Below, in pieces: positions 52,680 through 61,830 of a stretch of 64,000 bases of DNA. Source of the stretch: an uncultured Thalassotalea sp. (GTDB lineage: Bacteria; Pseudomonadota; Gammaproteobacteria; Enterobacterales; Alteromonadaceae); assembly GCA_947492575.1 (NCBI GenBank), contig CANLNK010000003.1:124001-188000 (forward strand). Direction: 5' to 3'. The notes beneath the pieces are model-generated. The model was not told where the DNA came from. It did no database searches and saw only the letters and a list, made by a program, of their open reading frames with translations. The translations under genes and the position numbers were made by a program. Position 1 is the stretch's first letter. Each line of letters begins with the position of its first letter.

Positions 52680-53117
52680 ATGAATCGTATGAAATACTTA
52701 ACAGGAATGTTTGCCGCACTCACCCTCTTTTTAACAGGCTGCACAGGTGAAGACGAAATTGCCGATATCCCTAACCCTGAATTAGTCGCCGTTGCATTTT
52801 TCGATGCACTCTACAACCAAAAAGACGTTAAGAAAGCCGCTTCAGTATGTTCACCAAAATTATCTCGCATCCTGTTGCACTACAAGTCGCCCACCGCTGT
52901 TGGTCGTCACCTTTTCAATATGCAATACGATCAAGTTGAAATTAAACCAGATGATAGTGGTGTGAAAGTACGTGAGCAATTTAAAGAAAAAGCTGACGTT
53001 ATTCTTTATTTTGATGGCACTTATCAAGGCGACCGCATCAAAGATGTTAAACGTTTAAGCCTTGTGCAAGTTGATGGTCGTTGGATGATTAACAAGATTC
53101 TAAAAGATCCTTTCTAA
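52680..53117 (+). CDS. Small lipoprotein with NTF2/DUF4878-like domain
   Basis: 145 residues. The lipobox LFLTGC at about residues 17-22 follows a hydrophobic stretch. The mature part has a pattern of NTF2-like proteins (PNPELVAVAFFDALYNQKDVKKAASVCSPKL ... VQVDGRWMINKIL), as in DUF4878 lipoproteins. Such domains bind small ligands or stabilise proteins. No operon partner is seen; it is convergent with ggt through a shared palindromic terminator. Confidence 0.7.
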   Translation: MNRMKYLTGMFAALTLFLTGCTGEDEIADIPNPELVAVAFFDALYNQKDVKKAASVCSPKLSRILLHYKSPTAVGRHLFNMQYDQVEIKPDDSGVKVREQFKEKADVILYFDGTYQGDRIKDVKRLSLVQVDGRWMINKILKDPF

Positions 53118-53160
53118 GCGCCGAAAGCAAAGTGCTGCACACAACACACTAAATACCAGA

Positions 53161-53194
53161 CAAAGAAAAAGCGGCTTAGGCCGCTTTTTCTTTG
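53161..53194. terminator. Bidirectional terminator between the lipoprotein gene and ggt
   Basis: CAAAGAAAAAGCGGC and GCCGCTTTTTCTTTG form a perfect palindrome around TTAG. Confidence 0.9.
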
Positions 53195-53235
53195 TCTCAT
53201 GAGTTTGCGCTTACGCTTTAGATTAGCCAGTCAAT

Positions 53236-55059
53236 TTACTTGGCTAGTACCTTACCTTCTCTACGAGGATCTGCGCCGCCAATAAGCCTATTGCCGCGAA
53301 CTTCAATTGCTTGCACACCACTATTCAAATCTCGAATCATAACTTTATGGCCTTTAGCTTCTAGCGCTGGTTTTAATGCTTCAAGCACAGTGCCTTTTTC
53401 TAACGTAGTTACTTTATTGCGATTGGTAACACGCGGCAGATTAATCGCTTCTTGTGGTGACAAATTCCAATCAAGTACACCAACCATTGTTTGTGCCACG
53501 TAGTTAATGATACGACTACCACCTGGCGAACCAACAACAAGTTTAAGACTGCCATCTTCGTTAAATGCCATCATTGGCGCCATAGAGCTACGAGGACGCT
53601 TAAATGCTTCAACTCGGTTGGCTACCGGCTTGCCATCACGCGTTGGTGATAATGCAAAGTCAGTTAATTGGTTATTGAGGATAAAACCATGCACCATTAC
53701 AGCAGAGCCAAATGCCATCTCGATACTGCTTGTCATAGATACAGCATTACCTTCACCATCAACGATGGATATGTGGCTAGTTGATGGCAATTCAAAACCA
53801 TCATTGTCTGCATACGCTACAGCATCCTTTGATGGGATACCCGCTTTCGCGTTCCCCATATCTTGGTTGGTATTGATCAGCGCTGAACGGCTTGCCATAT
53901 AATCTTTAGCGATTAACGCTTGTGTAGGCACTTCAACAAAATCACTGTCGGCTACATACTTATCTCGATCGGCAAAAGCTAAGCGCGAGCTTTGCGTAAA
54001 TAAATGAACAGCCTCAGCACTATTGGCTGACATTTTATCAACCGCGAATGGTTCTAGCTGCCCTAAAATTTGTAGCACCGCAATACCCCCAGAACTTGGT
54101 GGGGCCATACCACATACAGTGTATTGACGGTAATCGCCACAAACAGGTTCACGCCATTTCGCGCTATACCCTCTCATATCTTCTAACGACAACACACCGG
54201 GCGCAATCGCAGAGCTGTTAACCGCTGATACAATATCTTCAGCTATTTGCCCTTGGTAGAAAGCGTCAATGCCCTCGCTAGCAACGCGTTTATACACATT
54301 CGCCAACGGCTTATTAACTAGCTTATCACCTGCTTTAATCGGTGAACCATTTGGGAAGAAGTAGTTAGCAATAGTCGGTAGTTTGCTAATACCTGGATTA
54401 AACTGCATAGCAACTAACTTTTCTAAACGAGGCGACACGGTAAAGCCTTGCTCTGCTAACGTAATAGCATCATCAAAAAGTGCTTTCCAAGGCAATTTAC
54501 CGTACTTGTCGTGCGCTTGCTTAAACGCATTAAAAATACCAGGTACGCCAACAGAACGTCCACCGACTACCGCCTCGATCCAACGGATTGGTTTGCCTTC
54601 TGCGTTTAAAAACATATCAGCACTTGCTTTTGCTGGAGCTGTCTCGCGACCATCGACAGTCACTAACTTTTTAGCTTCTTCGTCCCAGTAAAGCATGAAC
54701 GCACCGCCACCAATACCTGAAGATTGCGGTTCTACTAACGTTAAAACGAGTTGAACGGCAATCGCTGCATCAACTGCACTACCGCCTTTTTCTAACACAT
54801 TGAATCCGGCTTGAGTCGCGTATGGATTAGCCGAAGCCACCATATATTCATTACCTTCAACATCTTGTTGTACTGTGCGCCCGGTAGCCGCTTCTGGCTC
54901 ACGGGTTTCTCTAACTCTCTTGGCTTTTGTCGCTTCTACTTTTTGGATAGCACCAGTTGAATTGTCGGAAGTAAAAGCATGAACGTTTTGGCTATATATG
55001 CCAGACATGCCAGCCAATGCTAAAGCACCTACAAGGCTGCAAACTTTAAAATACGTCAT
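53236..55059 (-). CDS. ggt: Gamma-glutamyltransferase
   Basis: 607 residues with an N-terminal signal peptide of about 28. VEPQSSGIGGGAFMLYWDEEAKKLVTVDGRETAPA is the large-subunit signature. The autocatalytic Thr is in LPSTSHISIVDGEGNAVSMTSSIEMAFGSAVMVHGFILNNQLTDF. GSPGGSRIINYVAQTMVGVLDW closes the active site. The precursor cleaves itself into two subunits in the periplasm and transfers or hydrolyses the gamma-glutamyl group of glutathione. The gene lies 12 bp after the DTW gene on the same strand. Confidence 0.95.
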   Translation of the reverse strand: MTYFKVCSLVGALALAGMSGIYSQNVHAFTSDNSTGAIQKVEATKAKRVRETREPEAATGRTVQQDVEGNEYMVASANPYATQAGFNVLEKGGSAVDAAIAVQLVLTLVEPQSSGIGGGAFMLYWDEEAKKLVTVDGRETAPAKASADMFLNAEGKPIRWIEAVVGGRSVGVPGIFNAFKQAHDKYGKLPWKALFDDAITLAEQGFTVSPRLEKLVAMQFNPGISKLPTIANYFFPNGSPIKAGDKLVNKPLANVYKRVASEGIDAFYQGQIAEDIVSAVNSSAIAPGVLSLEDMRGYSAKWREPVCGDYRQYTVCGMAPPSSGGIAVLQILGQLEPFAVDKMSANSAEAVHLFTQSSRLAFADRDKYVADSDFVEVPTQALIAKDYMASRSALINTNQDMGNAKAGIPSKDAVAYADNDGFELPSTSHISIVDGEGNAVSMTSSIEMAFGSAVMVHGFILNNQLTDFALSPTRDGKPVANRVEAFKRPRSSMAPMMAFNEDGSLKLVVGSPGGSRIINYVAQTMVGVLDWNLSPQEAINLPRVTNRNKVTTLEKGTVLEALKPALEAKGHKVMIRDLNSGVQAIEVRGNRLIGGADPRREGKVLAK

Positions 55060-55070
55060 AAAGATTTTTA

Positions 55071-55694
55071 TTATTGATGATTTTCTCTAAACGATAACTG
55101 ATATTGATTAAATTTCACAAAGCTTTTTACCAGCGCGTCGTACTTTTCTTGATCTTGCTCTAGAAATTGAAGTGCATAACTAACCGCTTCTAGCGTAGAA
55201 AGCGCGTTTTGCTTTTTTGTGGTCCTAATCTCATATTGACCTTCAAGGTCATTGGGTAAACTAACTTGCGTTAGTGCCTGTAAACATTTGGAAAGCTGAA
55301 AGATTTTGTAAGACTTCTTCCAAGTACTGTCGATTACAATAAGTGGGCCCAGCTTAGTCTGTTCTGCCAGCACTTGCTTATCACCTTTGAACACCGAAGA
55401 ACGTAGTTCCAATGCTCCTTCACTTGGGTACAATAGACAAGGGCTTAAATCAGCATTCGACTGAATCTTCTCCATATATTGCTGGAATGCGTCGTGTTCA
55501 TCAAAACATTCACCAACAAAGCGCGTAACATTCGTTAACGACCCTAACAATAAGTTTGCAGTGCCTTTGGGATGGTCCACTTCTTTTGGATGTTGAAGTA
55601 GGATAACTTCAACTTGATTGTCCGTTTTTACCATAAAACGACAAACACAATGACTTAACGGACGACTACATTGTGGACAATAGGCTCTAGCCAT
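55071..55694 (-). CDS. DTW-domain protein (tRNA-uridine aminocarboxypropyltransferase family)
   Basis: A 207-residue protein. The N-terminal Cys cluster CPQCSRPLSHCVC is a likely metal site, HPKEVDHPKGTANLLLG holds the substrate loop, and DSTWKKSYKI is the DTW motif (Asp-Ser/Thr-Trp). EIRTTKKQNALSTLEAVSYAL follows. In E. coli the related YfiP (TapT) makes acp3U47 in tRNA; this is the likely reaction, though shorter members exist with other targets. It starts 62 bp from the divergent rhombosortase gene and precedes ggt. Confidence 0.85.
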   Translation of the reverse strand: MARAYCPQCSRPLSHCVCRFMVKTDNQVEVILLQHPKEVDHPKGTANLLLGSLTNVTRFVGECFDEHDAFQQYMEKIQSNADLSPCLLYPSEGALELRSSVFKGDKQVLAEQTKLGPLIVIDSTWKKSYKIFQLSKCLQALTQVSLPNDLEGQYEIRTTKKQNALSTLEAVSYALQFLEQDQEKYDALVKSFVKFNQYQLSFRENHQ

Positions 55695-55756
55695 AATTTC
55701 TTCTACTCAGTAAACTAGGTGCAGATCTTATCTGCTAAACAAGAATAAAAAAACCA

Positions 55757-56338
55757 ATGGCCAATAAAATCCTCCAACAGTTTGCTCCTATTCTCATTAT
55801 CTTTCTCCTTGCACTTACTGCATTGATATTTGATTACACAGCAGCAACTTTCGACTACAACCGAACAGAAATTCTTAACGGCGAATGGTGGCGAGTGATA
55901 ACTGGGCATTTTTTCCATACCAATACCGTACACTTTATTTTAAATACCGCGGGGTTAATTCTTCTCGCTAGCCTGCACCACAAGTTTTACCGCCTAGCCA
56001 ATGTATTTAGTCTTTTTGTTTTCAGTGCAATATTTATCAGTATTTGTCTAATGTTCACATCTGATCTTATGCGCTACGTAGGGCTTTCTGGCGTGCTGCA
56101 TGCATTCTTTGCTTGGGGTGCACTTCAAGATATAAAGCACAAAGAAAAAACGGGTTACCTTCTTTTTTTAGGTCTTTGGGCGAAGATCATTTATGAACAA
56201 TTGTACGGGGCAAGTGCAGAAGTTTCTGCGATGATCAATGCTACCGTCGCCGTTGATGCGCATTTATGGGGCGCAATTGCTGGAACGCTATTTTTTGTCT
56301 TTGGCCAACTAGTGAACCTTAAAACAAGAGCGTCATAG
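55757..56338 (+). CDS. rrtA: Rhombosortase (rhomboid-family GlyGly-CTERM protease)
   Basis: A 193-residue protein with six transmembrane helices. GEWWRVITGHFFHTNTVHFILNTAGL is the rhomboid N-terminal block. The catalytic Ser is in YVGLSGVLHAF (111) and the His in VDAHLWGAIAG (169). This short rhomboid form is the rhombosortase, which cuts proteins with a GlyGly-CTERM tail for release or lipid attachment at the surface. No GlyGly-CTERM tail is visible among the secreted proteins of this window, so its substrates lie elsewhere. Confidence 0.88.
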   Translation: MANKILQQFAPILIIFLLALTALIFDYTAATFDYNRTEILNGEWWRVITGHFFHTNTVHFILNTAGLILLASLHHKFYRLANVFSLFVFSAIFISICLMFTSDLMRYVGLSGVLHAFFAWGALQDIKHKEKTGYLLFLGLWAKIIYEQLYGASAEVSAMINATVAVDAHLWGAIAGTLFFVFGQLVNLKTRAS

Positions 56339-56362
56339 TTAACGCAAAAGATCTAGGCAACG

Positions 56363-57097
56363 TTACGCCATCAAAGACAACATCATTGGGATAATGATTG
56401 GGCTAAATATCGCGGTAATAATTGCAGATAGGATTAAAGCAAGCGATGAAAAGGCGCCATGCTGGTAACTAATCTGTGAAATATTCGACGTGCCCAATGC
56501 ATGAGACGCACATCCTATGGCTAGCCCTTGCGCTCGCTTAGACTGAATGCCTAAAAAATTGAGAATTTTAATGCCCCAAATCGCTCCTACAAGGCCGGCG
56601 ATAATAATGGCAACTGCAGTAATTGCCGCGATACCTCGCATTTGTTCGGTAAGCGCCAACGCTATCGGTGTAGTAATAGACTTAAGTGCTAAAGACACAG
56701 CAATATCTGTCTGATTAAAGATATAAACCGCCATCACTACGTTAACAGCTAGCATCACAGAAATGGATGTCACCAAAACCAGCATGACCTTGTTAAATTG
56801 CGCCCTAATCGTTTGAATTTGTTGATATAGAGGAAATCCGAGCGCTACGATTGCGGGTTCAAGTAGAAAGCTATAGATTTTGCTGTACTGGTAGTAGTGC
56901 TCAAAAGCTATGTTGTTGGCCAGCAATAAAGGAATCACAACGAACATAGTTAGCAACATGGGATTCAGCCAAATTTGTTTGCTAATACGTTGTAAGGTTG
57001 CAAACCCTTGATAGATTAATAAAGTGCCTAGGCAGTAGATTAAGAATGTTATGATTTCAGCGGCAATATCAATTTGGCTAAAATCAAATTCATTCAC
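56363..57097 (-). CDS. lrgB: LrgB family protein
   Basis: About 244 residues from GTG at 57097, with AAGGAG seven bases before; the longer frame reads back into lrgA. Seven or more hydrophobic helices. NPMLLTMFVVIPLLL, FLLEPAIVALGFPLYQQ, SLALKSITTPIALALTEQMRGIAAITAVAIIIAGLVGAIWG and CASHALGTSNISQ are typical LrgB/CidB sequence. With LrgA it forms a holin-like or small-metabolite membrane system. Its start overlaps the lrgA stop by 8 bp, showing translational coupling. Confidence 0.9.
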   Translation of the reverse strand: MNEFDFSQIDIAAEIITFLIYCLGTLLIYQGFATLQRISKQIWLNPMLLTMFVVIPLLLANNIAFEHYYQYSKIYSFLLEPAIVALGFPLYQQIQTIRAQFNKVMLVLVTSISVMLAVNVVMAVYIFNQTDIAVSLALKSITTPIALALTEQMRGIAAITAVAIIIAGLVGAIWGIKILNFLGIQSKRAQGLAIGCASHALGTSNISQISYQHGAFSSLALILSAIITAIFSPIIIPMMLSLMA

Positions 57098-57485
57098 CTT
57101 GAAGCTCCTTAAAGAGCTTCTGATAACTCCAACCGACGAGAACCATAAGAACAATGGTTGTTGCTATGGTAAAAATTAGCACCTGTACGCCGCTGGCTTT
57201 AATTAAGTCGAAGTAATTCATAATGCCAACGCCGGCAGGCACAAAACAAACCCCCATATTACGTATAATCCACGTAATCGAGGTTTCCATTTTTTCAGCG
57301 TTGAATATATTGAAGTGAAGCCCTGCTGCTAAAATCAACATGCCGTATAAGCTTGGCGGAATCAGTACAACAAAAAAGTGTACAACGTACCCCAATAACA
57401 AACAGAAGAAAATAACAAATAAACTATAGAGAGCTTGCAAAACTTTGTTAAAAATAAATACAGTGAACAAACAGCATACGAGCAA
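57090..57485 (-). CDS. lrgA: LrgA/CidA family holin-like protein
   Basis: About 131 residues with four hydrophobic helices: LYSLFVIFFCLLLGYVVHFFVVLIPPSLYGMLILAAGLHF, TSITWIIRNMGVCFVPAGVGIMNYFD and VLIFTIATTIVLMVLVGW. This fits LrgA/CidA. The start is uncertain: the first in-frame codon is TTG without a clear ribosome site, and an upstream ATG is out of frame. Partner of lrgB, overlapping by 8 bp. Such pairs are thought to move small carbon compounds or govern lysis. Confidence 0.85.
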   Translation of the reverse strand: MLVCCLFTVFIFNKVLQALYSLFVIFFCLLLGYVVHFFVVLIPPSLYGMLILAAGLHFNIFNAEKMETSITWIIRNMGVCFVPAGVGIMNYFDLIKASGVQVLIFTIATTIVLMVLVGWSYQKLFKELQGE

Positions 57486-57568
57486 AATAACGAAAAGTCA
57501 TGACTAAATTAAGACATTTAGGCTAATTTTTTGAATATTTATCAATGGTTAACATTTGCGTTACATAT

Positions 57569-57601
57569 AAAAAAAGGCTGTTAACAATAACAGCCTTTTT
57601 T
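57569..57601. terminator. Terminator after the EAL-HDOD gene
   Basis: AAAAAAGGCTGTTA-ACAA-TAACAGCCTTTTTT, a symmetric hairpin between lrgA and the signalling gene. Confidence 0.87.
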
Positions 57602-57634
57602 AAGAGATTAGTTTACTAATTTTTGACAACGAAA

Positions 57635-58846
57635 CTAGTTAGAAAATGCCTTACACCACTTACTTGCTTCAACAAATTCTCGTTGGATAAAGTCAGGCTC
57701 AATATCATAATTTGCCATTACGTCATTGATGCGGTCGCAATTACCTAAAATATAGTTAGTTGCGATACCGAGTAATTCTCCCAATAAACCTTCTTTACCC
57801 AGTAACGCCAATTCAATTGGCTTAGCGAGCGGCATATGCTTCATAACTTCTTCCATCGGCTGCCCCAGCAACACTTCAATAGAACTTAAAAGCCCAGTGA
57901 TGAAAGCAAACTCTTGCACTTCTCTAAAACTACCTTTGGTGGCAATAGAATCCATTAATTTAGCCGTTATTAATGCCTGTTTCGCTGCTTCTTCAGTTTT
58001 ATCGGACGTTAATTTAGACAATGCGAGAATCGACACAAATTGGCGAAGTTTTTCTTCACCTAAATAAGCCGCTGCTTGTTTAAGTGAGGTTATTTCAACA
58101 CGTGTGCCTGTCGCCACGTTATTGACCATTTTTAATAGACCAACGCTCAATTGAACATCGTGGCTAATAACCTCCGCTATTGCATTAAAATCAAGCGGAG
58201 ACTTAAAAGTTTCATTCATCAAGCGCAGCATTTGGGTTTTCATTGGCGCTAATGTCTGCCCTTCGATAATTTCTGGTTCGTGATAGAAATAACCTTGATA
58301 ATAGTTGAATCCAACTTCTACCAGCGACAATAACTGTAGGTTAGTCTCTACTTTTTCAGCCACCAGCTTAATGTCGTAAGGCTTCATTCGTTCTGTAACG
58401 ACAAATAAACGTTTAGGGTTTATTTTTTCGATATCAACTTTGATGTATTTCAAATACGGGAATAGCACATCCCACTGCGGGTCTGTGTCATACTCTGTAA
58501 GTGCGAGTTGATAACCGCGTTGATGATAGTACTTCACCATCTTAACTAAACGCTCGGTGTTGGTATCAAAACCAACTAACTCAATAACAATCGACTTAGG
58601 GTCGAACAACAACGGAAATTTGTTGTTAAGGCATTGCTCAGTAAAATTGATGAACGCTTTTTTACCAAGGCTTATCGCTTCGATGTCACCTAACAGATGA
58701 TTTTGGATAATGAGCTTTGAACTCGCGATGTCTTTGTCAATTTCTGGAAAGGAATTATCAGTGCTATCCCTGAACAGCAACTCGTAGCCAATCGTTTTGG
58801 ATTTCCTGTCCATAATCGCCTGACGGGCAATATACGTGCTAAACAT
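57635..58846 (-). CDS. EAL-HDOD signalling protein (YuxH-like)
   Basis: About 403 residues from ATG at 58846. The EAL half (about 1-200) keeps YELLFRD at the start, but where active phosphodiesterases have DDFG this has TEYDTDPQW, so c-di-GMP cleavage is unlikely. The HDOD half (about 200-390) has FNAIAEVISHDVQLSVGLLKMVNNVATGTRVEITSLKQAAAYLGEEKLRQFVSILALSKL. Proteins of this architecture usually act as signal adapters in motility or nutrient responses. Monocistronic, with its own terminator. Confidence 0.88.
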   Translation of the reverse strand: MFSTYIARQAIMDRKSKTIGYELLFRDSTDNSFPEIDKDIASSKLIIQNHLLGDIEAISLGKKAFINFTEQCLNNKFPLLFDPKSIVIELVGFDTNTERLVKMVKYYHQRGYQLALTEYDTDPQWDVLFPYLKYIKVDIEKINPKRLFVVTERMKPYDIKLVAEKVETNLQLLSLVEVGFNYYQGYFYHEPEIIEGQTLAPMKTQMLRLMNETFKSPLDFNAIAEVISHDVQLSVGLLKMVNNVATGTRVEITSLKQAAAYLGEEKLRQFVSILALSKLTSDKTEEAAKQALITAKLMDSIATKGSFREVQEFAFITGLLSSIEVLLGQPMEEVMKHMPLAKPIELALLGKEGLLGELLGIATNYILGNCDRINDVMANYDIEPDFIQREFVEASKWCKAFSN

Positions 58847-59157
58847 AGAGTGGCTTCTTTTCTTATAATCGGTTTTATTAAAGATATAACCGATAAGATA
58901 CCTTATTTGTTTTCTTTGTGGCAATTAGATAATTACATAATCTTTACATATCACATGCGCAAAACTGCGTTTCGTTTAAAATTGTTAAATAAAACCGCCA
59001 CTTCCTCAAAGAAATAAACGCTGTGCATCAGAATTTATTGCGTTAATCACGCCGCAAGTTTTTGATATTTATCTACACTCAACTGAAACTTTGTTATAAT
59101 CGCGCGCCCAAAACACCGGTTACTGCAATGTAACGCTAAGCACAAAGGTTTTAATTA
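58847..59157. other. 311-bp spacer upstream of ygiQ
   Basis: No gene seen. A TATAAT at 59095-59100, about 57 bp before ygiQ, may be its -10 element; no good -35 is seen at the usual distance. Confidence 0.4.
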
Positions 59158-61452
59158 ATGATCCCACAGCCGAAGACAACACTTTTCGACTACCCAAAGT
59201 ACTGGGCTGAATGCTATGGCACAGCGCCGTTTCTGCCTATGTCTCGAAAAGAAATGGATGAATTAGGCTGGGATAGTTGCGACATTATTCTGGTAACTGG
59301 TGACGCTTATGTAGACCACCCTAGCTTTGGCATGGCAGTTATTGGTCGAATGTTAGAATCGCAGGGGTTCCGTGTGGGCATTATCGCGCAACCAGACTGG
59401 CATTCTAAAGACGCCTTTATGGAGCTGGGCAAACCAAACCTCTATTTTGGTGTAACTGCTGGCAACATGGACTCTATGATCAACCGCTACACCGCGGAAA
59501 AGCGCTTACGCCATGACGATGCCTATACGCCACATAACGAAGGTGGTAAACGACCAGATCGTGCAGTTGCGGTATACAGCCAACGCTGTAAGGAAGCTTA
59601 TAAAGGTATTCCTGTTGTAATTGGTGGTATTGAAGCTAGCTTGCGCCGTATTGCACATTACGATTACTGGTCTGAGAAAGTGCGTCGCTCTGTGCTATTT
59701 GATGCCAAAGCTGACATTTTAATTTACGGTAACGCTGAACGACCACTTGTAGAAGTGAGCCACCGCATTGCACGTGGAGAAGCGATTGAAACGATTACCG
59801 ATGTGCGCGGTACAGCGTTTCTAGCTAAGCAAGCCTTACCGGGCTGGAAAGGCATAGATTCACGCTCGATAGACAAACCGGGCAAAATTGATCCTATTCC
59901 AAGCCCGTACATAGATACAACAGCAAGCGAAGCCTGTGATTCTGCAGAAGCAGACGCTAGCGGCGTTCAAGAAGTTACACCTGAAAAAGACATCACCAAA
60001 GCAGCACAGCCAATTGAAATTTCTAGCTACCGAAACAAAACATGGGAAAAGAAAAGTAAGCCTTGGGAAACCACTTACATTAACTTACCGACTTTCGAAC
60101 AAGTTAAAGACAACAAAGTGCTGTATGCTCACGCATCACGCATTTTCCACCAAGAAGTAAACCCAGGTAGCGCTAAGCCGCTAGTTCAGCGCCATGGCGA
60201 TCGTATTATTTGGTTAAACCCACCCGCTTATCCACTGTCAGAAGCAGAAATGGATGGCGTGTTTGGTTTACCGTATCAACGTGTGCCGCACCCTGTGTAC
60301 GGTGATGCAAAAATTCCTGCATACGACATGATTAAAACCTCCATAAACATTATGCGAGGTTGTTTTGGTGGCTGTACCTTCTGTTCTATCACCGAACATG
60401 AAGGGCGTATTATTCAAAGCCGCTCTGAAGAGTCAATTTTACAAGAAATTGAAGACATAAAAGAAAAGGTACCAGGCTTTACTGGCGTAATTTCTGATTT
60501 AGGTGGGCCAACAGCCAATATGTATAAGTTGCGTTGTAAAAGCCCGAAGGCAGAAGCAACGTGTCGTAAGCCAAGCTGTGTGTGGCCTACTATTTGTGGT
60601 CACCTCGATACCGACCACACACCAACGATTAATTTGTATCGTAAAGCCCGAAATGTAAAAGGCATTAAGAAGGTACTTATTGCATCAGGTGTTAGATACG
60701 ACCTAGCGGTTGAAGACCCAGCTTACGTAAAAGAACTGGCGGAACACCACGTAGGTGGTTATTTAAAAATAGCGCCAGAGCATACTGAAGACGGCCCGCT
60801 TAATAAAATGATGAAACCGGGCATGGGAAGCTATTACCGTTTTAAAGAGCTTTTCGATAAGTACTCTAAAGCAGCAGGTAAAAAGCAGTACCTTATCCCC
60901 TACTTTATATCAGCGCACCCAGGCACTACTGATATGGATATGATTAACCTCGCGCTGTGGCTTAAAGAAAATGACTTTAAACTAGACCAAGTACAGAACT
61001 TTTATCCGTCTCCGTTGGCTAACGCAACGACTTTATATCACACAGAAATCGACTCGCTTCGCAACGTACGCAGAAATAGCGACAGCGTTCCTGTACCTAA
61101 AGGTGGCCGTCAACGAAGACTGCACAAGGCGATTTTACGTTACCACGATCCAAACAACTGGCCAATTATCCGTGAAGCCTTAACAAAAATGGGCTTAGCC
61201 AGAAAGCTTATTGGTAACAAACCTGGTTGTTTAGTACCAGCAGAAGGTCGTAACGAGGGTAGCTACCAACACCATAAAAAAGGTGGTAAAGGTAAAAACA
61301 ACGCACAAGGCTTTAAAAAAGGTGAAGGCATTAAGCGCTCAAACAACAACGCTAAAAAAGCCCGTAACGGTAAACAAGGTTTAACACGCTTTAGCGACAA
61401 TCAGTTTAACGACGGAAAGCCAAGCAATAGAAAACCTAAACGAAACAAATAA
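59158..61452 (+). CDS. ygiQ: YgiQ family radical SAM protein
   Basis: 764 residues. The radical-SAM 4Fe-4S motif CFGGCTFCS (about 400-408) lies in [19 protein letters not shown]. The N-terminal region [34 protein letters not shown] and [18 protein letters not shown] are typical of Ygi[14 protein letters not shown] and a Lys/Gly-rich tail of about 80 residues follow; the tail is probably disordered and could bind nucleic acid. The reaction of YgiQ is unknown; it forms radicals from S-adenosylmethionine. Confidence 0.92.
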   Translation: MIPQPKTTLFDYPKYWAECYGTAPFLPMSRKEMDELGWDSCDIILVTGDAYVDHPSFGMAVIGRMLESQGFRVGIIAQPDWHSKDAFMELGKPNLYFGVTAGNMDSMINRYTAEKRLRHDDAYTPHNEGGKRPDRAVAVYSQRCKEAYKGIPVVIGGIEASLRRIAHYDYWSEKVRRSVLFDAKADILIYGNAERPLVEVSHRIARGEAIETITDVRGTAFLAKQALPGWKGIDSRSIDKPGKIDPIPSPYIDTTASEACDSAEADASGVQEVTPEKDITKAAQPIEISSYRNKTWEKKSKPWETTYINLPTFEQVKDNKVLYAHASRIFHQEVNPGSAKPLVQRHGDRIIWLNPPAYPLSEAEMDGVFGLPYQRVPHPVYGDAKIPAYDMIKTSINIMRGCFGGCTFCSITEHEGRIIQSRSEESILQEIEDIKEKVPGFTGVISDLGGPTANMYKLRCKSPKAEATCRKPSCVWPTICGHLDTDHTPTINLYRKARNVKGIKKVLIASGVRYDLAVEDPAYVKELAEHHVGGYLKIAPEHTEDGPLNKMMKPGMGSYYRFKELFDKYSKAAGKKQYLIPYFISAHPGTTDMDMINLALWLKENDFKLDQVQNFYPSPLANATTLYHTEIDSLRNVRRNSDSVPVPKGGRQRRLHKAILRYHDPNNWPIIREALTKMGLARKLIGNKPGCLVPAEGRNEGSYQHHKKGGKGKNNAQGFKKGEGIKRSNNNAKKARNGKQGLTRFSDNQFNDGKPSNRKPKRNK

Positions 61453-61830
61453 CTAGGCAGAGTTAAATAAAACTATCATGCTGAGCAGAGCTAAATAAAA
61501 CAATCATGCTGAGCTTGTCGAAGCACACCCATTCGACTGGCTCAGGGCGTACGAAACAATCATGCTGAGCTTGTCGAAGCACACCCATTCGACTGGCTCA
61601 GGGCGTATAAAACAATCATGCTGAGCTTGTCGGAGCACACCCATTCGACAGGCTCAGGGCGTACGAAACAATCATGCTGAGCTTGTCGAAGCACACCCAT
61701 TCGACAGGCTCATGGTGTAAGACATATAAAACTAGCCCCCTAGTAATAAATAATAACCTTAATCTTCGATGGAGCTGAATTATCGCTTGCTGTATAATCT
61801 CGGCCAAATTTTTCTAGCTCTTTTAATTGC
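61453..61830. repeat. Spacer between ygiQ and ybiT with four 56-bp tandem hairpin repeats
   Basis: Units start at 61501, 61557, 61613 and 61669, each 56 bp and nearly identical, preceded by two shortened copies. Each unit holds CTGAGCTTGTCGAA and TTCGACTGGCTCAG (or TTCGACAGGCTCAG), which fold into a stem with a 9-bp loop. This is a REP/BIME-like palindromic repeat widely found in proteobacteria. A TATAAT at 61793-61798 may be part of the ybiT promoter. No gene is seen here. Confidence 0.9.

Noticed and set aside
61501-61724. Possible CRISPR array
   Set aside because: The four units abut with no spacers of different sequence, and each unit is a palindromic REP-type element. No cas gene is near.
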